From Buchnera aphidicola (Eriosoma lanigerum) (GTDB lineage Bacteria > Pseudomonadota > Gammaproteobacteria > Enterobacterales > Enterobacteriaceae), in NCBI RefSeq assembly GCF_964059125.1, contig NZ_OZ060395.1, positions 509,680 to 573,679 of the forward strand: a stretch of 64,000 nucleotides of DNA, in the 5' to 3' direction. The position numbers were made by a program, and so were the translations under genes. The notes beneath the pieces were generated by a model that was not told the DNA's origin, searched no databases, and saw only the letters and a program-made list of their open reading frames with translations. This document shows positions 1 to 10,429 of the stretch, piece after piece. Every line of letters begins with the position of its first letter. Positions within the stretch are counted from its first letter, which is position 1.

Positions 1-66
1 GCCAAAGAAGCAATGCAATATGGATTAATTGATAATATTTTAACTAAAAGATTAATTGATAATTAA
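1..66 (+). CDS. clpP: ClpP protease subunit, C-terminal end only
   Basis: The window opens inside a reading frame whose last 21 residues (starting AKEAMQYGLIDNIL) match the C-terminus of ClpP, the serine peptidase tetradecamer that degrades proteins fed to it by ClpX. Only this tail is visible; the catalytic Ser-His-Asp residues lie upstream of the window. It stops 50 bp before clpX, the usual clpP-clpX pairing, so the two are probably co-transcribed. The identification rests on the short tail plus the neighbour. Confidence 0.85.
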   Translation, partial: AKEAMQYGLIDNILTKRLIDN

Positions 67-116
67 CTATAAAATTAAGAAATAATATATATAACAAATC
101 AATCACGAGGTAAATA

Positions 117-1388
117 ATGTCAGATCATCAAAAAGATGATAACCGGAAAATACTATTTTGTTCTTTTTGTAACAAAAAACAACAAGAAATACAACAATTA
201 ATAGCTGGACCATCCGCATATATCTGTAATGAATGTATTAAATTATCATATGAAATTATTAATCAAAAAATAATAGAAAATACAATAAATAAAACTGATG
301 ATTATAAGATACTTACTCCTCATCAAATTAAAACACATTTAGATCAATACATTATAGGACAAAAACAAGCTAAAAAAATCCTGTCTGTAGCAGTATATAA
401 TCACTATAAAAAAATTCAATATTTAAAAATGAATGACAAAGAAATAGAATTAGAAAAAAGTAATATTTTACTAATTGGTCCTACTGGAAGTGGTAAAACA
501 TTGTTAGCTGAAATTTTAGCTAAATTACTTGATGTTCCTTTTTCTATAGCAGATGCAACGAATTTGACTGAATCTGGATATGTTGGAGAAGATGTAGAAA
601 ATATTTTACTAAAATTATTACAACAATGTTCATTTAATGTAAAAAAAGCAGAATTAGGAATTATTTATATAGATGAAATTGATAAAATTACTAAAAAATC
701 TGAAAATATATCAATTACTAGAGATGTTTCTGGAGAAGGTGTACAACAATCTTTACTAAAATTAATAGAAGGAACTATAGCTAACGTTCCTCCTAATGGA
801 GGAAGAAAACATCCACAACAAGAATACATAAAAATTAATACATCAAAAATTCTATTTATATGTGGAGGAACTTTTGTTGGATTAGAAAAAATAATTGAAA
901 ATAGAAAAAACAAGCAATCAAAAATTGGATTTCAAGCTAGTATTAACACAAAAAAATATAATAATACTTTATTAAATCAAGTTCAAACTGAAGATTTAAT
1001 TAAATTTGGTTTTATTCCTGAATTCATTGGAAGATTACCAATCATAATTACATTACATGAGTTAAATCAAGAATCATTAGTACAAATTTTATCTCAACCT
1101 AAAAATGCTTTACTTAAACAATATAAAAAATTATTTGATTTAGAAGGAGTTGAATTAATATTTGATGATCATGCTATAATTGCAATTGCTCAAAAAGCAA
1201 TATTAAAAAAAACAGGAGCTCGTAGTTTACGTGCTATATTAGAAACAATTTTACTAGAAACAATGTATAATTTACCTTCATTAAGTAATGTTAAACAAGT
1301 TTTTATCAATCAATCTGTTATATCTGGAAAATCATTACCAATATTAATATATAAAAATGAAGATAATACCATAACATCTAATAAGTAA
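117..1388 (+). CDS. clpX: ATP-dependent unfoldase ClpX
   Basis: AAA+ unfoldase that recognises tagged proteins, unfolds them and threads them into ClpP in the cytosol. The 423 residues nearly equal E. coli ClpX (424). Visible features are the N-terminal zinc-binding domain (Cys15, Cys18, Cys37, Cys40), Walker A GPTGSGKT at 121-128, the pore loop GYVG at 154-157, Walker B IYIDEID with Asp186 and Glu187, the RKH pore loop at 230-232, the ClpP-docking IGF loop at 270-272, and a sensor-2 GARSLR near the C-terminus. A GAGG Shine-Dalgarno at 107-110 lies six bases before the ATG. Every functional motif is kept, so the protein should be fully active with ClpP. Confidence 0.98.
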   Translation: MSDHQKDDNRKILFCSFCNKKQQEIQQLIAGPSAYICNECIKLSYEIINQKIIENTINKTDDYKILTPHQIKTHLDQYIIGQKQAKKILSVAVYNHYKKIQYLKMNDKEIELEKSNILLIGPTGSGKTLLAEILAKLLDVPFSIADATNLTESGYVGEDVENILLKLLQQCSFNVKKAELGIIYIDEIDKITKKSENISITRDVSGEGVQQSLLKLIEGTIANVPPNGGRKHPQQEYIKINTSKILFICGGTFVGLEKIIENRKNKQSKIGFQASINTKKYNNTLLNQVQTEDLIKFGFIPEFIGRLPIIITLHELNQESLVQILSQPKNALLKQYKKLFDLEGVELIFDDHAIIAIAQKAILKKTGARSLRAILETILLETMYNLPSLSNVKQVFINQSVISGKSLPILIYKNEDNTITSNK

Positions 1389-1567
1389 AATTCAATAAAT
1401 AAATGTTATTTAATACAATAAAAATATTACTCTAATGTCATCTGAATATAATTAATATTAAATCTCAAATATCTATTCCGACATACTCTACTGGTTATGG
1501 ATTTCATTATGATACTTAATTAATTTTATAATCCTTTATTAAGTGTAAAAAAAAAAGAGAGAAATCT

Positions 1568-3910
1568 ATGAATATTGAGTGTTCTCAACGCACTGAAATT
1601 CCTGTATTACCATTAAGAGACGTTGTCGTATATCCATATATGGTAATTCCGTTATTTGTAGGTCGTGAAAAATCAATTAGATGTATTGAAGCAGCTATGG
1701 ATAATGATAAAAAAATTATGCTAGTAGCTCAAAAAGAAGCCTCTACCGATGAACCTAGTATTAACGATTTATTTAATATAGGAACTGTTTCATCCATTTT
1801 ACAAATGCTACAACTACCTGATGGTACAGTAAAAGTATTAGTAGAAGGTCTACAAAGAGCTAATATTCAATCATTAATAAATAATGGAAATTATTTTCTT
1901 GCTAAAATAGAATGGATTATTTCTCCTACAATAGAAGAAAAACAGCAAAAAATCTTAGTTCAAACAACAATTAATACATTTAAAAATTATATAAAAATTA
2001 ATAAAAAAACATCAACAGATATACTTAATACAATTCATAATATTCATAATGCTTCCAGATTATCCGACATAATAGCAGCACATATACCTTTAAAATTATC
2101 AAACAAACAATCTATTTTAGAAATGTTTAATGTACAAGAAAGACTAGAATATATTATGTCTATGATGGAAACAGAAATAGAACTCTTAGAAATAGAAAAA
2201 AAAATTAGAAACCGCGTAAAAAAACAAATGGAAAAAAGTCAAAGAGAATATTATCTCAATGAACAAATGAAAGCTATTCAGAGAGAATTAGGAGAAATGG
2301 AAGATATCCCTGATGAATATGAATTATTAAAAAGAAAAATTGATACTGCTAAAATGCCAAAAGAAGCAAAAGAAAAAACGGAATCAGAATTACAAAAATT
2401 AAAACTGATGTCTTCAATTTCTGCAGAAGCTACTGTTGTTCGTAGTTATATTGAATGGATGGTACAAGTACCATGGAATAAAAGAAGTAAAATTAAAAAA
2501 GATATTAAAAAAGCACAAGAAATATTAAATATTGATCACTTTGGACTTGAACATGTAAAAGAAAGAATATTAGAATATCTTGCAATACAAAATCGAATTT
2601 CTAAAGTTAAAGGTCCTATCTTATGTTTAGTTGGACCTCCAGGTGTAGGTAAAACTTCTTTAGGAAAATCAATAGCAAAAGCAACTGGTAGAAAATATAT
2701 TAGAATGGCTCTAGGAGGAATTAGAGACGAAGCAGAAATTAGAGGACATAGACGTACTTATATTGGTTCGATGCCAGGAAAATTAATCCAAAAAATTATA
2801 AAAACTGGAGTTAATAATCCTCTTTTTTTATTAGATGAAATAGATAAAATGTCTTGCGATATGAGAGTTGATCCTGTTTCTGCATTATTAGAAGTATTAG
2901 ATCCTGAACAAAATTCATCATTTAATGATCATTATTTAGAAGTAGATTACGATTTATCAGAAGTTATGTTTGTAGCTACATCTAATTCAATGAATATACC
3001 AGCTCCATTATTAGATAGAATGGAAGTGATTAGACTTTCTGGTTATACTGAAGATGAAAAATTAAATATTGCTAAATCTCATTTAAAAAACAAACAAATT
3101 AACAGAAATGCACTAAAACATGAAGAAATAACTATAGATGATAGTGCTATAACTAGTATTATTCGTTATTATACAAGAGAAGCAGGAGTTAGAAATCTAG
3201 AAAGAGAAATATCAAAAATATGCCGTAAAACAGTTAAATCTATATTATTAGATAAATCTATTAAACATATTCAAATTAATAAACATAATCTCAAAAAATA
3301 TCTAGGAGTCAAACGATTTGATTATGGGAAAACAAGTACAAAAAGCCAAATAGGACAAGTAATTGGATTAGCATGGACAGAAGTTGGAGGAGATTTATTG
3401 ACTATTGAAGCTGCATGTATAGAGGGCAAAGGAAAATTAACATATACAGGATCTCTAGGAGAAGTAATGCAAGAATCTATTCAAGCTGCTTTAACAGTAG
3501 TACGTTCACAAGCAAAAAAATTAAAAATCAAACAAAATTTTTATGAAAAACACGATATACATATTCATGTACCAGAAGGAGCAACTCCAAAAGACGGTCC
3601 TAGTGCAGGAATCGCAATGTGTACAGCTATTGTATCTTGTTTAACTAGAAATCCAGTTCAATCCGAAGTAGCTATGACTGGAGAAATTACACTAAGAGGT
3701 CAAATTTTACCTATCGGTGGTTTAAAAGAAAAACTGTTAGCTGCACATAGAGGAGGTATCAAAGAAGTTTTGATTCCTAATGAAAATAAAAGAGATTTAG
3801 AAGAAATACCAAAAAATATTCTTTCTGGTCTACAAATACATCCAGTTAAACATATCAAAGAAGTGTTAATTATAGCATTAGAAAAAAATCCATATACTCA
3901 AGTATGTTAA
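1568..3910 (+). CDS. lon: ATP-dependent protease Lon
   Basis: Hexameric AAA+ serine protease that removes misfolded and some regulatory proteins. At 780 residues it is close to E. coli Lon (784), with an N-terminal substrate domain (about 1-300), Walker A GPPGVGKT at 356-363, Walker B LFLLDEIDK near 420, and the C-terminal protease domain with catalytic Ser679 in DGPSAG and Lys722 in LKEK, the same numbering as in E. coli. The start is supported by AGAGAG at 1556-1561. The 179-bp gap after clpX shows no clear sigma-32 promoter, so heat-shock control cannot be read from the sequence. The E. coli neighbour hupB is missing downstream. Confidence 0.98.
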   Translation: MNIECSQRTEIPVLPLRDVVVYPYMVIPLFVGREKSIRCIEAAMDNDKKIMLVAQKEASTDEPSINDLFNIGTVSSILQMLQLPDGTVKVLVEGLQRANIQSLINNGNYFLAKIEWIISPTIEEKQQKILVQTTINTFKNYIKINKKTSTDILNTIHNIHNASRLSDIIAAHIPLKLSNKQSILEMFNVQERLEYIMSMMETEIELLEIEKKIRNRVKKQMEKSQREYYLNEQMKAIQRELGEMEDIPDEYELLKRKIDTAKMPKEAKEKTESELQKLKLMSSISAEATVVRSYIEWMVQVPWNKRSKIKKDIKKAQEILNIDHFGLEHVKERILEYLAIQNRISKVKGPILCLVGPPGVGKTSLGKSIAKATGRKYIRMALGGIRDEAEIRGHRRTYIGSMPGKLIQKIIKTGVNNPLFLLDEIDKMSCDMRVDPVSALLEVLDPEQNSSFNDHYLEVDYDLSEVMFVATSNSMNIPAPLLDRMEVIRLSGYTEDEKLNIAKSHLKNKQINRNALKHEEITIDDSAITSIIRYYTREAGVRNLEREISKICRKTVKSILLDKSIKHIQINKHNLKKYLGVKRFDYGKTSTKSQIGQVIGLAWTEVGGDLLTIEAACIEGKGKLTYTGSLGEVMQESIQAALTVVRSQAKKLKIKQNFYEKHDIHIHVPEGATPKDGPSAGIAMCTAIVSCLTRNPVQSEVAMTGEITLRGQILPIGGLKEKLLAAHRGGIKEVLIPNENKRDLEEIPKNILSGLQIHPVKHIKEVLIIALEKNPYTQVC

Positions 3911-3946
3911 ATATAATTATCTAAAAAAGATATAATCTTTTATTTT

Positions 3947-3978
3947 GGCTGGCAAACAAAAATATATCATTGCCAGCC
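3947..3978 (+). terminator. Stem-loop downstream of lon, probable terminator
   Basis: A perfect 9-bp inverted repeat (GGCTGGCAA at 3947-3955 and TTGCCAGCC at 3970-3978, 14-nt loop) begins 36 bp after the lon stop. It is strikingly GC-rich for this genome, which points to selection. It lacks a clean T-run afterwards (TATTATATT), so it may be a weak intrinsic terminator or an mRNA 3'-end stabiliser. Confidence 0.6.
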
Positions 3979-4095
3979 TATTATATTAAAATCAAGTTCT
4001 TAATAATATATTTTTAATAATAATATATCATTTTTATTATTTAATAAAATTAAATAACACCTATATAATAAGATAAAATGTGGCGTTGACATAGA

Positions 4096-5955
4096 ATGAA
4101 TTTCTTAAAAAAATTAACTAATAAAATTATTTTGAATACTGTATTAATAATATTATTATTGTCTATAATATTAAATAATATTAAAAATTATCAATATAAT
4201 TATTTTGATCCGTATATAGTTCAAATTAATAATGAAGGAATAACCAATAAACAAATAAATTATATTTATAAAATTACTAGAGAACAACAAAAAAAAGAAC
4301 TAGGAAACACATTCCATAACATAATAAATACAAAAACATTTAAAAAGAAAACTTATAAAAAAATTTTAAAAAATTTAATTGATGAAATACTCTTAAAGCA
4401 ATATGCAAATCAATTAGGATTTATAGTACAAGAAAAAAAAATAAATTATATAATTGCACATCTTCCATATTTTCAAGAAAATGGAAAATTTAATTATAAA
4501 ATCTATCTTCATAAATTAAATAAAATAGGAATAACTAGCTACCAATATAAAAATAACTTAAAAATGTATAAAATAAAAGATATAATTATTAAGAAACTAT
4601 CTAATAGTGAATTTATATTAAAATATGAAAAACAGTTATTTTTTAAAATGTTATCAGAAAAAAGAATAGTTAAAAAATCGTACATTAATACATTTAATTT
4701 AATGCATAATCAAACAATTAATAATAAAGAAATTAATAAATATTATGAAAAATATCATAATCTTTTTTCATCACCAATTCAATATAAAATTGACTATGTT
4801 CCGATACAAACAAATAAAATACCAATACTTATTGATCCAAAAGAAATACGACATTGGTATATCACACATATTCAAGACTATATCAATCCAATTAATAAAA
4901 ATTATAGTATTATTCAAACTAATAATTTAAAAGAATCAAAAAATATATTAAATCAACTAAAAAATAATCAATTATTTCACAAATTAGCTAAATATAAATC
5001 AATTGATCCAATATCTTCACTAATAGGAGGTAACATAGGATGGTTAAACAATAGTGAATGTAATAAAGAGATAAAAAAAATTAATTTAACTAAAATTGAT
5101 CAAATATCTCCTATTATAAAATTTCAGTTTGGATATATAATATTTAAGTTAAATAGTATTACATTAAGTACTATAAGATCATTATCTGAAGTGCAAAATG
5201 AAATTATTAAAAACATTAAAAAACAAAAAATAATATTAAAGAAAAAATATATTTATCAAAAAATTATAAATCATCACTATTTCTCTTCTATTTTGTTAAA
5301 AAAAATAGCAAATAATATTAATGCAAAACTTATTACTACTAATTGGTTTACTAAATATACAATTCCTAATTTAATTCAAAAAAATGAAATTATTCAATAT
5401 ATCTTTAATATATCTAATATAAATTGTAAAAAATATATAAAAACGTATTCAAAATGGATAAAAATAAATGATAATATTAGTTATATTATCAAAATAACAA
5501 TTAGAAAAAATAATAGTTCAATTCAATTTCATAACATTCAAAATAAAATTAAATCTATTTTAAAATATCAATATGCTAGAAAAACTGCATTACAAATAGC
5601 AAAGAAAAAAATTATAGAATTCAATAAAAACAACAAAATTGTAAACAATAAAAAATCTATATTTAAAAAATCAATTATTATATCTAGAAATAATCAACAA
5701 TCTATTTCTAAATTAGTATTCCAATTACCTTATCCTAAAAAAGAAAAAAAACAACTGACTTTACAAGAAGAAAATAACGGAAATATAACAATATTGTATT
5801 TATATAAAGTTATAAATATTAAATTAAACAATGAAGAAAAAAAAATTATTACTAATTATTTACTACAATGTCAAATAGAATCTATTCTAACAAATTTAAC
5901 AAATAATTTACGAAAAAAAGCAAATATACAATATAAAAAAAATAATTTATTTTAA
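4096..5955 (+). CDS. ppiD: Peptidyl-prolyl isomerase-like periplasmic chaperone PpiD
   Basis: Membrane-anchored chaperone facing the periplasm, linked in E. coli to the SecYEG exit and outer-membrane protein folding. The 619 residues match PpiD length (623). One hydrophobic segment at about 12-28 anchors the protein; a single parvulin-like domain lies near 265-355, recognisable by DPISSLIGGNIGWL. The rest is rich in Asn, Ile and Lys and much more diverged than neighbouring proteins, so activity of the parvulin domain is uncertain. There is no good Shine-Dalgarno. A possible promoter is TTAATA (4041-4046), 17 bp, TATAAT (4064-4069), which is weak evidence in so AT-rich a region. Its place after lon, with hupB lost, supports the name. 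Confidence 0.9.
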   Translation: MNFLKKLTNKIILNTVLIILLLSIILNNIKNYQYNYFDPYIVQINNEGITNKQINYIYKITREQQKKELGNTFHNIINTKTFKKKTYKKILKNLIDEILLKQYANQLGFIVQEKKINYIIAHLPYFQENGKFNYKIYLHKLNKIGITSYQYKNNLKMYKIKDIIIKKLSNSEFILKYEKQLFFKMLSEKRIVKKSYINTFNLMHNQTINNKEINKYYEKYHNLFSSPIQYKIDYVPIQTNKIPILIDPKEIRHWYITHIQDYINPINKNYSIIQTNNLKESKNILNQLKNNQLFHKLAKYKSIDPISSLIGGNIGWLNNSECNKEIKKINLTKIDQISPIIKFQFGYIIFKLNSITLSTIRSLSEVQNEIIKNIKKQKIILKKKYIYQKIINHHYFSSILLKKIANNINAKLITTNWFTKYTIPNLIQKNEIIQYIFNISNINCKKYIKTYSKWIKINDNISYIIKITIRKNNSSIQFHNIQNKIKSILKYQYARKTALQIAKKKIIEFNKNNKIVNNKKSIFKKSIIISRNNQQSISKLVFQLPYPKKEKKQLTLQEENNGNITILYLYKVINIKLNNEEKKIITNYLLQCQIESILTNLTNNLRKKANIQYKKNNLF

Positions 5956-6574
5956 CAAAATTATTTAATATGTTAAAACTTAATAAAAATAAAATGAAAT
6001 ATATAACAATTATTAATATTAATTTCTATTTTAATTATTATAATTTAAAATTTTAATTAATATTCTGAATAATAATATATATATAAAAGTAAGAACAATA
6101 AAATATAAAAACTAATATACATATTTAAAATATTTACTAATATAAATTAATTAATAACAAACTGATTATATTCTCATTTATAATCTATTATTAAATAAAT
6201 TTAAATATTAATTTTTTAATTATTTCTAATATATTGATTTTTTTATACATGCATATTAATATTTTATGTTTATTAAAATTAAAATACTACATAATAATCA
6301 GAAATACATATTATTAAATTTATAATATATTAATTAACAATACAATTTAACATTAGAACATGAAATAATATAGAAATTTAATACTGTGATATATTATTAA
6401 TAATAAATATAATTTTATATTTTTACTTTAATAAACATAATTTTATTAATAATATATATTACTAATAATTAAAAATTATCATAATAATTACACATAACAT
6501 TATAAATTTAATAAAATAAATAAATCCATAATAACTAAATAAATATTATTAAAAAATTAATTATAGGAATCCTT
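5956..6574. other. AT-rich spacer between ppiD and mdlA, no gene seen
   Basis: This 619-bp stretch is nearly all A and T, with many stops in all frames and no tRNA-like or GC-rich island. In E. coli several genes separate ppiD and mdlA, so this is probably the decayed remnant of that interval. The mdlA promoter must lie here but cannot be picked out. The mdlA ribosome site AGGA is at 6565-6568. Confidence 0.6.
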
Positions 6575-8314
6575 GTGCAACTATTTAGACAATTAAAATG
6601 GTATTTTATAAAAGAATGGAAACGATATTTAGGATCAATTTCTTTATTAATCATTATTTCTATTTTACAACTTTTACCTCCAAAATTAGTTGGAATTATT
6701 GTAGATATAGTTACTCAAAAACATATTCATACAAATAAAACAATATTATGGATTATCTTAATGTTTCTTACTGCTATAGCAGTTTATATTCTACGTTATA
6801 TATGGAGAATACTTTTATTTGGAGCTTCATATCAACTAGCAGTGGAGTTAAGAGTAAAATTTTATTCTTGTTTAAGTAAACAAGAACCTATTTTTTATTT
6901 AAAAAATAGAACTGGTGATTTAATGGCAAGAGGTATTAATGATGTAGACAGAGTAGTATTTGCTGCAGGAGAAGGAGTATTAACATTAGTAGACTCATTA
7001 GTAATGGGTTGTTCAGTACTATTAGTAATGAGTACTAATATTAGTTGGAAATTAACTATAATTTCATTATTACCTATGCCTATTATGGCATTATTAATAA
7101 AAAAATACGGAAAACAATTACATCAATATTTTAGACAAGCACAATCTGCTTTTTCTTCTCTAAACAATCAAGCTCAAGAAAGTTTAACTAGCATAAGAAT
7201 GATAAGAGCATTTGGATTAGAAAAACATCAATCAAAAAAGTTTTCTCAAACAGCTAATGAAGCTGGAATAAAAAATATGAAAGTTGCTAAAATTGATGCT
7301 AAATTTGATCCTACAATACACTTAGCAATTTCTTGCTCAAATTTACTAGCTATCACTTGTGGAGGATGGTTAGTATGGCATGGAAAAATTAGTTTAGGAC
7401 AACTAACAAGTTTTATAATGTATTTAGGATTAATGATTTGGCCTATGCTAGCATTTGCTTGGATGTTTAATATCGTAGAAAGAGGAAGTGCAGCTTGGGA
7501 TCGTATTCAATCTATTTTTATAAAAAATCAAGATATATGTGACGGTAATATCAACGTACCTAAAAAATCTGGGAAATTAGAAATAAAAATTGAAAAATTT
7601 TGTTATCCTAATAACAAAACTTATTGCTTAAAAAAAATTTATATTTCTATTCTACCTGGAAATAATTTAGGAATTTGTGGTCCAACAGGTTCAGGTAAAA
7701 GTACTTTAATTCGATTAATTCAAAGAAATTTTAATATTTCAGAAGGTGAAATTTTATATCATTACTTACCTTTATCCAATATTAAAATTGAACAATGGAG
7801 AAAAAAATTAGCAGTAGTCAATCAAACTACTTTTTTATTTTCTGATAGTATTGCAAATAATATTGCATTAGGAAAACCAAAAGCAACACAAAAAGAAATT
7901 GAAGAAGTTGCTAAATTAGCTTATGTACATAAAGATATCATAAGATTACCAAATGGATATTGTACAAAAGTTGGAGAAAAAGGAGTAATGTTATCAGGAG
8001 GACAAAAACAAAGAATTGCTATTGCAAGAGCGTTATTATTAAATTCAGAATTCTTAATCTTAGATGATGCTTTATCTGCTGTAGACGCTTATACTGAAAA
8101 TAAAATTTTAACAAATTTAAAATTAAAGAAAAGTAATAAACATACAATAATAATTTCTACTCATAGATTATCAGCTTTATCAAAAATGAACGAAATCATA
8201 GTTATGAAAAATGGTACAATTAATAAACAAGGATCTCATTTATCTCTTATGAAAGAAAAAAATTGGTATAGTGATATGTATCACTATCAAGAAACACAAA
8301 AAAAATATGAATAA
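6575..8314 (+). CDS. mdlA: ABC exporter half-transporter MdlA
   Basis: Multidrug-type ABC half-transporter, expected to pair with MdlB in the inner membrane; the substrate is unknown. An N-terminal six-helix membrane domain (about 1-300) is followed by the ATPase domain: Walker [10 protein letters not shown] at 369-377, signature LSGGQ at 473-477, Walker B ending Asp497-Asp498. The catalytic Glu position is Asp498, as in the degenerate half of heterodimeric exporters, so this site should hydrolyse ATP poorly. The start is GTG with AGGA six bases upstream; 579 residues is a little shorter than I expect for E. coli MdlA. The stop overlaps the start of the next frame, so translation with mdlB is probably coupled. 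Confidence 0.95.
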   Translation: MQLFRQLKWYFIKEWKRYLGSISLLIIISILQLLPPKLVGIIVDIVTQKHIHTNKTILWIILMFLTAIAVYILRYIWRILLFGASYQLAVELRVKFYSCLSKQEPIFYLKNRTGDLMARGINDVDRVVFAAGEGVLTLVDSLVMGCSVLLVMSTNISWKLTIISLLPMPIMALLIKKYGKQLHQYFRQAQSAFSSLNNQAQESLTSIRMIRAFGLEKHQSKKFSQTANEAGIKNMKVAKIDAKFDPTIHLAISCSNLLAITCGGWLVWHGKISLGQLTSFIMYLGLMIWPMLAFAWMFNIVERGSAAWDRIQSIFIKNQDICDGNINVPKKSGKLEIKIEKFCYPNNKTYCLKKIYISILPGNNLGICGPTGSGKSTLIRLIQRNFNISEGEILYHYLPLSNIKIEQWRKKLAVVNQTTFLFSDSIANNIALGKPKATQKEIEEVAKLAYVHKDIIRLPNGYCTKVGEKGVMLSGGQKQRIAIARALLLNSEFLILDDALSAVDAYTENKILTNLKLKKSNKHTIIISTHRLSALSKMNEIIVMKNGTINKQGSHLSLMKEKNWYSDMYHYQETQKKYE

Positions 8315-8345
8315 TAACATTTATAATACAAGGAAAATTAATAAA

Positions 8346-10121
8346 ATGGCTAATGTAGTAAAATTTTGGCCTGTACTACAACGTTTATTGAAATATGGTA
8401 TACCTTGGAAAAAGTTATTAATTATAGCTAGTCTATTATTATTAATTGCATCAATTGCAGAAGTATTAGGTCCTATATTAATTAGTTATTTTATTCATAA
8501 TATTTTAGAACAACAATGTTTAAATATAAAATTAATCATATCTATTATTATTACTCTAATTATATTACAAATTATTGCATCTTCATTACATTATTTTCAA
8601 ACTATTTTATTTAGTAAAATTGCTATTAATATAGTACAAAAATTAAGATCTGAAGTAATAGATGCTGCTTTGCAGCAACCTATGTCTGTTTTTGATAATC
8701 AACAAATTGGACAAATTATATCTAGAGTTACTAATGATACCGAAGTTATTAAAGAACTGTATGATACCGTAATAGTAACTGTTTTTAGAAGTATTACTTT
8801 AATTACTGTAATACTTATAGCTATGTTTACTTTAGAATGGAGAATGGCATTAATTTCTATTACTATTTTCCCATTTATAATAACTGTAATGTTTATTTAT
8901 CAACATTATAGTATACCAATTTTAAGAAACGTTCGATATCATCTAGCTAATATCAATAATAAATTCAATGAAATAATTAATGGAATGGACGTTATACAAC
9001 AATTTTCGCAACAACATAGATTTCAACAATCCATACACAATACCTGTCAGGAGCATTATAATTCAAGGATGCAAACGTTAAAATTAGATGGATTTTTACT
9101 CAGACCTCTTCTAAGTTTGTATTCAGCTATAATTTTATCTAGTCTTATGATTTTATTTAGTATGTTTCCAATGAATTTTTTTGAAGTTGGAGTATTATAT
9201 GCTTTCATAAATTATTTAGGACGTTTAAATGAACCATTAATTGCAATTACTACTCAACAAAGCATATTACAGCAAGCTATTGTTGCAGGAGAAAGAATAT
9301 TTGAACTAATTGATGCTCCTCAACAATACTATGGAACAGATTTATTACCATTGAAAACTGGAAAAATTGAAATAAAAAAATTAAATTTTAAATATAAAAA
9401 AAATGAAACAAATAACATATTAAACAATATTAATATTTCTATACCATCAAAAAGTTTTTATGCTTTTGTAGGATATACTGGAAGTGGTAAAAGTACTTTA
9501 GCTAATATACTAATGGGATATTATCCTATTGATGAAGGAGAAATCTATTTAGATAATAGATTATTACATTCCTTAAGTCATGAAGTATTACGAAATAATA
9601 TTAGTATGGTTCAACAAGATCCTATTATTCTAGCTGATACATTTATGTCTAATATAACTTTAGGAAAAAATATTCAAGAAGAACAGGTATGGAATATATT
9701 AAAACAAGTAAAATTAGATCAACTTGCTCGATCTATGAAAAATGGTATTCATTCTTTATTAGGTGAACAAGGAAACAATTTATCAGTTGGACAAAAACAA
9801 TTACTATCAATTGCTAGAATATTAATATCTCATCCAAAAATTTTAATATTAGATGAAGCTACAGCTAATATTGATTCTGAAACAGAAAAAAATATTCAAG
9901 AAGCAATAAAATTAATACAAAAGCAAACAACATTAATTGTTATTGCTCATAGATTATCTACTATTATAGAAGCTGATAAAATTATTGTTTTTAACAAAGG
10001 ATGTATTGTAGAATCAGGAACACATAATCAATTAATTAAAAAACAAGGAAGATATTGGGAAATGTATAAATTACAATTAAACAATTTATCAAAAAAAGAT
10101 CAATTAAATTATAAATACTAA
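8346..10121 (+). CDS. mdlB: ABC exporter half-transporter MdlB
   Basis: Partner of MdlA. From this start the protein has 591 residues against about 593 in E. coli, with a membrane domain (about 1-310) and an ATPase domain: Walker A GYTGSGKS at 376-383, signature LSVGQ at 479-483 (second Gly position changed to Val), and catalytic Glu504 in ILDEAT. Asp498 of MdlA and this altered signature would face each other in one composite site, while the other site is canonical. I chose ATG 8346 because MANVVKFWPVL aligns with the E. coli N-terminus and AGGA lies at 8331-8334. The frame is open upstream with ATGs at 8307 (overlapping the mdlA stop) and 8271, which would add 13 or 25 poorly conserved residues. 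Confidence 0.94.
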   Translation: MANVVKFWPVLQRLLKYGIPWKKLLIIASLLLLIASIAEVLGPILISYFIHNILEQQCLNIKLIISIIITLIILQIIASSLHYFQTILFSKIAINIVQKLRSEVIDAALQQPMSVFDNQQIGQIISRVTNDTEVIKELYDTVIVTVFRSITLITVILIAMFTLEWRMALISITIFPFIITVMFIYQHYSIPILRNVRYHLANINNKFNEIINGMDVIQQFSQQHRFQQSIHNTCQEHYNSRMQTLKLDGFLLRPLLSLYSAIILSSLMILFSMFPMNFFEVGVLYAFINYLGRLNEPLIAITTQQSILQQAIVAGERIFELIDAPQQYYGTDLLPLKTGKIEIKKLNFKYKKNETNNILNNINISIPSKSFYAFVGYTGSGKSTLANILMGYYPIDEGEIYLDNRLLHSLSHEVLRNNISMVQQDPIILADTFMSNITLGKNIQEEQVWNILKQVKLDQLARSMKNGIHSLLGEQGNNLSVGQKQLLSIARILISHPKILILDEATANIDSETEKNIQEAIKLIQKQTTLIVIAHRLSTIIEADKIIVFNKGCIVESGTHNQLIKKQGRYWEMYKLQLNNLSKKDQLNYKY

Positions 10122-10176
10122 TTGAATAATTATAATTTAATTATATACATTAATGATTAATTTAGACTAATCATAT

Positions 10177-10276
10177 GTTCTGTTAGTTTGATTAGTACCT
10201 GTTTAATTTAATTTGGATGCTTTCTTCCGAACCTGACCAGATATTTAAATTTACACTACTAATTTACTAACAGAAC
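10177..10276 (-). ncRNA. ffs: 4.5S RNA of the signal recognition particle
   Basis: Read on the minus strand, the sequence contains the conserved SRP domain IV: GGTCAGGTTCGGAAGAAAG, with the GGAA tetraloop and the asymmetric loop that bind Ffh. Relative to E. coli, a C-G pair next to the tetraloop has become U-A on both sides, a compensatory change that supports a real RNA stem. The ends pair perfectly (11 bp, 10177-10187 with 10266-10276), giving a hairpin of about 100 nt. It is transcribed opposite to mdlB and dnaX. A weak promoter may be TTACAA/TATTAT (complement of 10310-10315 and 10285-10290, 19-bp spacer). Exact ends are approximate. Confidence 0.9.
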
Positions 10277-10429
10277 CATAAATAATAATACTTCATTATT
10301 AATTTAAAATTGTAACATACTATTTTAAAAATATAAATATTTTTACATAAATTATATTTAATATTTTTTAATATATTAATTTATAATATATTAAAATATT
10401 ACAATTTTAAACAAGAAACATATTAATTT

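Noticed and set aside
665-913. Minus-strand frame inside clpX
   Set aside because: Shadow of clpX; no ribosome site or similarity.
1389-1567. Possible sigma-32 heat-shock promoter before lon
   Set aside because: No CTTGAA plus CCCCAT-like pair could be found; the spacer is only AT-rich.
4086-4091. TTGACA just before ppiD
   Set aside because: A consensus -35 box, but only four bases before the ATG, with no room for a -10 box upstream of the gene.
8271-8345. Longer mdlB N-terminus starting inside mdlA
   Set aside because: The added 25 residues have no match in MdlB, while ATG 8346 has a ribosome site and the expected N-terminal sequence.
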